Positions 1-4,231 of a stretch of DNA of 8,064 nucleotides are shown one piece after another. The stretch comes from Bacteroidales bacterium (GTDB taxonomy: Bacteria; Bacteroidota; Bacteroidia; Bacteroidales; Paludibacteraceae). The stretch's first letter is position 1. Each line of letters begins with the position of its first letter. The notes beneath the pieces are model-generated. The model ran no database searches. It was given only the letters and a program-made list of their open reading frames with translations, and was not told the DNA's origin. The translations under genes and the position numbers were made by a program. The stretch spans positions 1 to 8,064 of the forward strand of contig CAAGDU010000010.1 of NCBI GenBank assembly GCA_900768725.1. Reading direction: 5' to 3'.

Positions 1-476
1 ATGATACGGTGCAGTCCGCTCATCACCAGCCGTTTAGCCATCGTGCGGTCGAGGGCTTGGGCGTTGGTGGAGACGATGGTGTAGCAACCCTGCTGCGCCG
101 CCTCACGTATCATCTCGGGCAGACGCGGGTTGAGCAAAGGCTCGCCTTGGAAATAGAACTGGACGGTGTGGACATAGCGGAAGCCCTCGGCGAGCAGCGA
201 GAGCGAATAGTCGGGGAAAGAGGGGGCGCTATTGGTATTTCCCCGCCCCCTAACCCCCTCCCCGCTTACGGGGCGGGGGAGTTCATCTGCGCCCTCGCTG
301 ATGTGCTTTTTCGCTCTGCCGACGGGGCATTGAGGGCAGGCGAGTTGGCAGATGTTGGCGGGCTCGATGGTGAGGAAAGTGGGATAGTGCGAAATATGCA
401 CTATGCCGAAGAGGCTTAGTGCATAGTTCATCCAACATCGGAGTTGATTGGCTATTCGGGCAGGCGTCAGCAGCAT
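1..476 (-). CDS. Radical SAM protein (SPASM-type family), 3' end outside the window
   Basis: My own translation of the minus strand gives 158 residues without a stop, running off the left edge. It shows the radical SAM iron-sulfur motif C43-x3-C47-x2-C50 (CQLACPQC), preceded by a beta-strand-like FLTIEPAN, and then the segment QFYFQGEPLLNP at 106-117, whose GEP is the S-adenosylmethionine-binding loop of the family. STNA at 136-139 lies in the next strand region. This YFQGEP pattern is what I know from Bacteroidota radical SAM/SPASM proteins; the C-terminal cluster domain would lie outside the window, so substrate and product are unknown. The ATG at 474-476 overlaps the end of rpiB by 10 bp, suggesting translational coupling; M16 is a possible alternative start. 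Residues about 63-80 are encoded by a GC-rich palindromic repeat and are Gly/Arg/Pro-rich, unlike the family. The family call is secure, the specific role is not. Confidence 0.9.
   Translation of the reverse strand, partial: MLLTPARIANQLRCWMNYALSLFGIVHISHYPTFLTIEPANICQLACPQCPVGRAKKHISEGADELPRPVSGEGVRGRGNTNSAPSFPDYSLSLLAEGFRYVHTVQFYFQGEPLLNPRLPEMIREAAQQGCYTIVSTNAQALDRTMAKRLVMSGLHRI
241..281. repeat. GC-rich palindromic repeat inside the radical SAM gene
   Basis: The stretch is almost only C runs followed by G runs. Positions 241-249 (CCCCGCCCC) pair perfectly with 270-278 (GGGGCGGGG), and an inner 5-bp stem joins 260-264 to 269-273. Composition differs sharply from the surrounding coding sequence. 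It keeps the reading frame of the minus-strand radical SAM gene open, coding for a segment rich in Pro, Arg, Gly and Val between the CxxxCxxC motif and the GEP motif. It resembles REP- or MITE-like dispersed repeats, but only one copy is visible, so the dispersed nature is inference. Confidence 0.7.
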
Positions 477-916
477 GGAATCTTGTTCACTCTGCGCTCG
501 TGGCGTCCGCCTTCGAAGTCGGTTTGGAAGAAAGTGGCAACGATGTCCAGCGCTTGGGGCACGGTGATGAAGTTCGCCGGCAAGCCGAGCACGTTGGCGT
601 TGTTGTGCTGGCGGGCGAGTTGCGCAAGGCGCTTCTCCCAGCAGAGCGCCGCGCGGATACCTTGGTGCTTGTTGGCGGTCATGCAGATACCGTTGCCGGT
701 GGAGCAGATGACGATACCGAACTCATACTCACCTTTCTCCACGGCTTCTGCCAGCGGGTGAGCGTAGTCGGGATAGTCGCAACTCTCATCGGAGTAGCAG
801 CCGAAGTCCTGCACTTTGGCGCCGTTGTCTTCGAGGAAGAGACGCACTTGGTTCTTGAGCGCGAAGCCGGCATGGTCGCTGGCAAGCGCAATGGTCAGTT
901 CGCTGAAAGGTTTCAT
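467..916 (-). CDS. rpiB: Ribose-5-phosphate isomerase B
   Basis: The 149-residue product belongs to the RpiB/LacA/LacB family, which interconverts ribose 5-phosphate and ribulose 5-phosphate in the cytoplasmic pentose phosphate pathway. Visible marks are SDHAG at 13-17, the catalytic-cysteine loop CSTGNG at 71-76, H104 in the following conserved segment HNNANVLG, and the phosphate-binding arginines in GGRHERRV near 136-143. Length is usual for the family. I chose the ATG at 914-916 because it directly precedes the first strand (SELTIALASDHAG); the longer open frame extends back into the peptidase gene with a sequence that looks like nothing in the family. It starts 14 bp after the peptidase stop and overlaps the next gene by 10 bp, so it sits in the middle of a leftward operon. 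All active-site elements are intact. No promoter is visible directly in front of it. Confidence 0.96.
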   Translation of the reverse strand: MKPFSELTIALASDHAGFALKNQVRLFLEDNGAKVQDFGCYSDESCDYPDYAHPLAEAVEKGEYEFGIVICSTGNGICMTANKHQGIRAALCWEKRLAQLARQHNNANVLGLPANFITVPQALDIVATFFQTDFEGGRHERRVNKIPCC

Positions 917-930
917 GGTGGTATGGTTTT

Positions 931-2568
931 TTACTCGTGGGTTACTTCGGGGGCAATGGTGCGCAGGTAGGTCTCGGGGAAGGGGTGACGGTCTGGGTAA
1001 GCGGGCTCGCCGTAGGGGTTGCGAACAAACTGCCCGTTCTCCACTTTGCGCTCTTGTCCGTCCATGTACTTGGTTACCAGGTAGATATACAGCCGTTGCC
1101 ACTCCGTCATGGTGTTGTCGGCTTGGGTGTCGCAGAAGTTGGTGAGGTACTTGCGTGCATCTTTGTCGCTCGGTAGGGCTGCCACCTCGGCATCCACAGC
1201 GGCTATCTGCGCGTTGAAATGCTCCTCCAGCGCCGTCTGCACTGCCTTGATTTCAGGGAACATTCGGCTATATTTGGTGTATGCCCAGTTGGCAACGAGG
1301 TTGAATATCCACCATGCGGAGGTGTGCGAGAAGGTGTACATATCGCCGTTGCCCTCGGCAAAGCACTCGGGCACGTGGTTGATGCGGCTGTAGATGGGCA
1401 CATACACACTGGTCGCCGCGTCGTCCACGCCAAACCAGAAGATACCGCCCGCCTTGGGGTCGGCGTAGCCTCGCATCTGCGCTACGAACGAGAAACCCGT
1501 CTGCTGGGTGGCAGTGGGGCGCTCGTACCAGTACTGCACGCTATCTACCTGAAAACCAAGTCCTCCGTAGCGCAATTTGCTGCCCCACGGACCGGCATCG
1601 GTGCCCTGCGTGATGTCGAGCGGCGTGCCTTCGTATTGGTCGCGCATGCAGTCTTTGATGTCCTGCGCCGACACTTTGCGGTTGGGCTTGATGAAGAGCG
1701 GCATGGGGGTGCCTGCGTCTTTGCCGCCGGTCTCCACAAAGGTCTTGCCCGTGGCGTAGTCGAAGTATTGGTCCATCTCATCGGAGAAATGGCGGAAGAA
1801 ACTCCACACGCGCGCCTCGCAGACGAAGAGCCCGCTGAAGTCGAACGGCGCGTAGGCGGCTTGGAAAGAGAAGTCGGCGTCCTTACCCTCGAAATAGCCC
1901 ATCTCGCGGGCGAACTTCACCACATCTTTGCTCCAACGCCAGTTGGCTTTGTCTTTGAAGTTGATGGTGGTGATACGCGCTTGGTTGGCATGCGCGCAGA
2001 TACAGTCGTCGGGCACGCGGGTGGCTACCCACACGGCACCCTTGCGCCCGGGACCTTTGCCAATCATATCCATAATCCACACCTCGTTGGGGTCGCCAAT
2101 GGAGAAGGTCTCGCCGCTGGAGGCATAGCCGTATTCGGCTACGAGGGAGGTCATGCAGTCGATGGCTTCGCGGGCGGTCTTGCAACGCTCCAGCGCGATA
2201 TAGATAAGGCTGCCGTAGTCGATACCGACGGTGTCTTCCAACTCGTGGCGACCTCCCCATGTGGTTTCACCAATGGTGAGTTGGTGTTCGTTCATATTGC
2301 CCACCACGCTATAGGTGTGCGCCACCTGCGGGATTTGGCAGAGCGGTCTGCCCGTGTCCCAGTCTTTTACCTCGCGCATACTCCCTGCGGGGTGGTCTGC
2401 GGCAGGCGAGAAACGGAGGAAACCGTAGAGGGTGTAACTGTCGGCGGCGTAACTGATGATGGTAGAGCCGTCAGTAGAAGCGTCTTTGCCTACGAGGAAG
2501 TTCGTACAAGCCCATGCCGCTGCCAGCGGACATAGCGCGAAGAGGAGAAGGAGAGAACGTTTACGCAT
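931..2568 (-). CDS. Secreted C69-family dipeptidase (PepD-type)
   Basis: The 545-residue product is a peptidase family C69 enzyme, an Ntn-hydrolase that cleaves short peptides, usually dipeptides. Residues 1-20 form a signal peptide (MRKR, then a Leu/Ala-rich core), and the mature chain would begin at C21 (CTNFLVGK), the expected N-terminal nucleophile of the family. DGS at 33-35 and D43 follow; GNMNEHQL (90-97) and IGETTWGG (99-106) are further conserved blocks, and CEARVW lies in the middle of the chain. The sequence AWAC is not a good lipobox, so I prefer exposure of the catalytic cysteine by signal cleavage to lipidation. Product probably acts in the periplasm or outside the cell. It is the first gene of the leftward unit with rpiB and the radical SAM gene, and a promoter-like sequence lies just upstream. 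No damage is seen. Confidence 0.93.
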   Translation of the reverse strand: MRKRSLLLLFALCPLAAAWACTNFLVGKDASTDGSTIISYAADSYTLYGFLRFSPAADHPAGSMREVKDWDTGRPLCQIPQVAHTYSVVGNMNEHQLTIGETTWGGRHELEDTVGIDYGSLIYIALERCKTAREAIDCMTSLVAEYGYASSGETFSIGDPNEVWIMDMIGKGPGRKGAVWVATRVPDDCICAHANQARITTINFKDKANWRWSKDVVKFAREMGYFEGKDADFSFQAAYAPFDFSGLFVCEARVWSFFRHFSDEMDQYFDYATGKTFVETGGKDAGTPMPLFIKPNRKVSAQDIKDCMRDQYEGTPLDITQGTDAGPWGSKLRYGGLGFQVDSVQYWYERPTATQQTGFSFVAQMRGYADPKAGGIFWFGVDDAATSVYVPIYSRINHVPECFAEGNGDMYTFSHTSAWWIFNLVANWAYTKYSRMFPEIKAVQTALEEHFNAQIAAVDAEVAALPSDKDARKYLTNFCDTQADNTMTEWQRLYIYLVTKYMDGQERKVENGQFVRNPYGEPAYPDRHPFPETYLRTIAPEVTHE

Positions 2569-2576
2569 ATTGATTG

Positions 2577-2592
2577 TTAATGTTTAATTTTT
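2577..2592. repeat. Left copy of a 16-bp AT-rich direct repeat
   Basis: TTAATGTTTAATTTTT at 2577-2592 recurs exactly at 2775-2790. The pair flanks the stretch that holds the palindrome cassette. This copy begins 9 bp upstream of the peptidase start codon and overlaps the expected transcript start of that gene. Confidence 0.75.
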
Positions 2593-2594
2593 GG

Positions 2595-2626
2595 CAATGA
2601 TATACATGTTAACCCGATGATTCAAA
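2595..2626 (-). promoter_or_regulatory. Probable Bacteroidota-type promoter of the peptidase operon
   Basis: Read on the minus strand, TTTG (2623-2626) is followed after exactly 20 bp by TATCATTG (2595-2602), one base off the TAnnTTTG -7 consensus. Spacing is as in the two better promoters of this window. Transcription would start some 20 nt before the peptidase ATG. The mismatch keeps confidence moderate. Confidence 0.5.
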
Positions 2627-2637
2627 ATTGAGTTATG

Positions 2638-2726
2638 TCGCCCCGTTGGGGCTTGCATGGTGGGAACATCTGCGTTCGTAGGGTTTCACCCTACGCTGAT
2701 TTATATCGCCCCGTTGGGGCTTGCAT
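2638..2726. repeat. Intergenic palindrome cassette with two 21-bp direct repeats
   Basis: Two identical 21-bp copies lie at 2638-2658 and 2706-2726; each contains the small palindrome GCCCC-GTT-GGGGC and ends in TTGCAT. Between them, 2677-2695 is a perfect 8-bp hairpin (CGTAGGGT, loop TTC, ACCCTACG). The unit is non-coding in the 267-bp spacer between the lipoprotein and peptidase genes. There are no U-tracts, so these are not typical intrinsic terminators. I recall similar CGTAGGGTTTCACCCTACG and GCCCC-GGGGC cassettes from intergenic regions of Bacteroidales, so a dispersed element is likely, but this is from memory. Confidence 0.75.
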
Positions 2727-2774
2727 TTGATAACTAAAAATGGGTCAACTCGTATATTATTACCTACCTAACTT

Positions 2775-2790
2775 TTAATGTTTAATTTTT
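2775..2790. repeat. Right copy of the 16-bp AT-rich direct repeat
   Basis: Exact copy of the sequence at 2577-2592, on the other side of the palindrome cassette, followed by a further TAATTTT. The 198-bp period between copies delimits what may be an inserted or amplified unit. Confidence 0.75.
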
Positions 2791-2807
2791 AATTTTCCGC
2801 CGGTGGT

Positions 2808-2843
2808 AATTGTCAAATAGTAAATTGTCCAATTGTCAAATAA
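2808..2843. repeat. Short repeat cluster overlapping the lipoprotein stop codon
   Basis: AATTGTCAAATA occurs at 2808-2819 and again at 2831-2842, separated by TAAATTGTCC-like sequence. The 15-bp version AATTGTCAAATAGTA (2808-2822) recurs exactly at 7090-7104. The second copy supplies the TGA stop (2836-2838) of the minus-strand lipoprotein gene. Confidence 0.7.
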
Positions 2844-3585
2844 TTTGCATTCTGCCGTCGATGGTGGCGGAGACGGTGGGGTGCTCTTGGACGTACTCAA
2901 GGTAGAGGTCACGGATAAGCAGGTCGGAGTCCCAATAAGCGATGTGGTGGGTAAGGGGCGTCATGTGGTCAGTGCCTCCTGCGAGGTAGTCGCTGGTCGC
3001 CACGGTGTAGTACGCCTCGGGGTCTATGGAGCGGCCATCTATCTGTGCGTCAATCAGTTGCGCTTCCTCTGCCTGCATACGCAGTCCCGCCACTCCTTCG
3101 CCGCCCACCTCGGCAAAGACCTGACAGAGTTCGAGGATATCTTCTCCTTTCAGCGTGAGCACTACAAGACGGTTGTCGAACGGCATGAGTTCAAACACAT
3201 GCTGCTTGGTGATGTCGCCTTTGCGCCACTCGCAGCGCATGCCGCCGATGTTCACTACCGCCATATCCACACGCCCGTCATAGTACTGACGCGCCTTGGC
3301 AAGCAGTGCATCGGATGCCCAGTTGAGCATGTTGCACTCGGGGCGATGTACGGTCATGTCCTCGGGCGCGTAGCCCAGTACCGTGGACATCTCCTCCGCG
3401 AGGGCGGCTTTCTTGGGGGCTAAGAGTGCGGTATAGGCTTCTGCCACCTCGGGTGCGGCGGCAATACAGTCGGTGGTAACAGGGATAGCCTCGGTGGAGA
3501 CGGAGGCGACCTGCGCGGGACGGTGGCATGCCGTCAGCGCGAAGAACAGCAGACCAAGGCAGGGGAGAATGGTGTTTCTTTTCAT
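2836..3585 (-). CDS. Lipoprotein with a 5'-nucleotidase C-terminal domain only
   Basis: The 249-residue product begins with a lipoprotein signal peptide: MKRN, a hydrophobic stretch, and lipobox LTAC with C20 as the lipidated residue. The rest matches the C-terminal, substrate-binding domain of UshA-type 5'-nucleotidases: NMLNWASDALLA near 85-95, GGMRCEWRKGDIT at 114-126, MPFDN at 134-138 followed by the TLKG strand, and YTVATSDYLAGGTDHM at 193-208. The N-terminal metallophosphoesterase domain with its metal ligands is absent, so by itself the protein should not hydrolyse nucleotides; in Bacteroidota it is often made as a separate polypeptide next to a phosphoesterase gene. No such partner is in the window. 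I start at the ATG at 3583-3585 because it places the signal peptide at the N-terminus and follows a good promoter; the open frame extends 21 codons upstream, across that promoter. The product is likely membrane-anchored facing the periplasm or surface. Confidence 0.88.
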   Translation of the reverse strand: MKRNTILPCLGLLFFALTACHRPAQVASVSTEAIPVTTDCIAAAPEVAEAYTALLAPKKAALAEEMSTVLGYAPEDMTVHRPECNMLNWASDALLAKARQYYDGRVDMAVVNIGGMRCEWRKGDITKQHVFELMPFDNRLVVLTLKGEDILELCQVFAEVGGEGVAGLRMQAEEAQLIDAQIDGRSIDPEAYYTVATSDYLAGGTDHMTPLTHHIAYWDSDLLIRDLYLEYVQEHPTVSATIDGRMQII

Positions 3586-3606
3586 AGTCGTACTTGATTT
3601 TGCGTG

Positions 3607-3638
3607 CAAAGGTACGAAAAATAATCGATATTGGCAAA
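3607..3638 (-). promoter_or_regulatory. Bacteroidota-type promoter of the nucleotidase-domain lipoprotein
   Basis: On the minus strand, TTTG (3635-3638) and TACCTTTG (3607-3614) are separated by exactly 20 bp, a full match to the TTTG / TAnnTTTG consensus. It lies 21 bp before the chosen ATG, giving a short leader. The 12 bases TACCTTTGCACG are shared exactly with the gyrB promoter. Confidence 0.85.
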
Positions 3639-3750
3639 AAAAACGCACAAATGGCTATGAAAAATATGTTGTCCATGATTTTTGATGCGTGTTTTGGACA
3701 ATTTTTGAGGAGGGTATCGGGAATGGGATGGATGTGGAGAAACATGACTA

Positions 3751-3783
3751 AGAACTCGGTTAGGTCTCGGTAAGGTCTCGGTA
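3751..3783. repeat. 11-bp tandem repeat, about three copies
   Basis: AGGTCTCGGTA is present twice back to back (3762-3772 and 3773-3783), preceded by a degenerate copy AGAACTCGGTT (3751-3761, 8 of 11 bases equal). The period equals about one helical turn. Function is unknown; it lies in the spacer between the lipoprotein and gyrB promoters, so protein binding is possible. Confidence 0.65.
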
Positions 3784-3991
3784 AAAACCTTGTGTGGTTT
3801 TGAGTTGTTTTGGGGGTGTAAAAAGAAGAAAAGGTGTGCGGTGTGTTTGTGAAAAACGGACAATTGTTTATTGTATTGAAACGGAAAATAGGGTGGAATG
3901 CGGGCGATTCTCGGGGTGTAGGATGGTTTGTTTTTAGAGAGGATAAAAACGGTTTTGCGTTCTAAGGGCGTTTTTAGGCGTTTTGAGCGAT

Positions 3992-4003
3992 TTTTTGCAA
4001 AAA
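3992..4003. promoter_or_regulatory. 12-bp perfect palindrome just upstream of the gyrB promoter
   Basis: TTTTTGCAAAAA is a perfect palindrome ending 13 bp before the -33 element of the gyrB promoter. This is a suitable position for an activator or UP-like element, but an AT-rich palindrome of this length can arise by chance in such sequence. Confidence 0.35.
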
Positions 4004-4016
4004 TATGTGTCCCCCT

Positions 4017-4048
4017 ATTGTATATGTTGATTTTTTTTTGTACCTTTG
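4017..4048 (+). promoter_or_regulatory. Bacteroidota-type promoter of gyrB
   Basis: ATTG (4017-4020, -33 element) and TACCTTTG (4041-4048, -7 element, full match to TAnnTTTG) are separated by exactly 20 bp, including a T run. Transcription would begin near 4055, giving a leader of roughly 165 nt before the gyrB ATG. Confidence 0.85.
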
Positions 4049-4070
4049 CACGGAATTTCGGGGTTTGTGA

Positions 4071-4195
4071 AGTCTCCGTTAATTGCCGTTAATAGGTCGT
4101 TAATGGGTACTTAGATTCTCCGTTAAAGGCCATTAAAGGACCATAAAAAGACTATTTAGAGGTCTCCGTTAGTGGACGTTAATGGGTGTTTAATG
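4071..4195 (+). repeat. Degenerate repeat array in the gyrB leader
   Basis: Three units start with the same TCTCCGTTA at 4073, 4117 and 4163 (periods 44 and 46 bp); the first two end in TTAGA and the third in TTTAATGA. Inside each unit a 10-11 bp word close to CGTTAATGG recurs: CGTTA or a close variant begins at 4077, 4087, 4098, 4121, 4131, 4142, 4167 and 4177. CCATTAA in the middle unit (4130-4136) can pair with TTAATGG in either the first (4100-4106) or the last unit (4179-4185), so alternative RNA folds are possible. It lies wholly in the predicted untranslated leader. Confidence 0.75.
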
Positions 4196-4231
4196 ATTGT
4201 TTTAGCAAATTATCAACTATGGAAGAAATAA
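4193..4231 (+). other. Possible 12-codon upstream ORF overlapping the gyrB start
   Basis: ATG at 4193 opens MIVLANYQLWKK and stops with TAA at 4229-4231, ten bases past the A of the gyrB ATG in another frame. It is preceded by a three-codon frame, ATG GGT GTT TAA at 4182-4193, joined by TAATG. There is no sign of translation beyond the frames themselves, so this is a weak call. Confidence 0.2.

Larger units (their letters stand above)
3639..4016. other. Non-coding divergent spacer, G-rich and C-poor on the plus strand
   Basis: No convincing gene is seen. Short open frames here have low-complexity translations and no family features. Between 3781 and 3960 I count 61 G and 12 C on the plus strand, a strong asymmetry. 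The stretch contains the 11-bp tandem repeat at 3751-3783, repeated GCGTTTT-like words near 3957-3985, and a 12-bp palindrome at 3992-4003. No tRNA-like fold, terminator or DnaA-box cluster (TTATCCACA) was recognised. Confidence 0.6.

Noticed and set aside
9..970. Two plus-strand open frames (9-419 and 419-970)
   Set aside because: They are the complement of the radical SAM and rpiB genes, where catalytic motifs are seen on the minus strand.
1219..2535. 438-codon open frame on the plus strand opposite the peptidase gene
   Set aside because: It is antisense to a complete C69 peptidase with all motifs; long antisense frames are expected in GC-rich coding sequence, and its translation shows no family features.
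2677..2695. Hairpin as an intrinsic terminator of the lipoprotein gene
   Set aside because: The stem is perfect but there is no T tract after it on either strand, and it lies more than 140 bp after the stop.
2638..2726. Possible CRISPR array from two 21-bp repeats
   Set aside because: Only two copies, with a hairpin-bearing interval of 47 bp and no cas gene; the copies contain their own palindromes typical of dispersed intergenic repeats.
3582..3863. 93-codon minus-strand frame in the divergent spacer
   Set aside because: Composition is low-complexity and it runs through the promoter of the lipoprotein gene; no domain or conserved feature is seen.
3639..4016. Replication origin near gyrB
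   Set aside because: No DnaA-box cluster, no dnaA gene and no AT-rich unwinding module could be recognised; the G-C asymmetry alone is not enough.
4186..4218. Upstream GTG start for gyrB (11 extra residues)
   Set aside because: The GTG lies in the degenerate leader repeat, and the added residues do not resemble GyrB; ATG 4219 already leaves an N-terminal tail before the conserved core.
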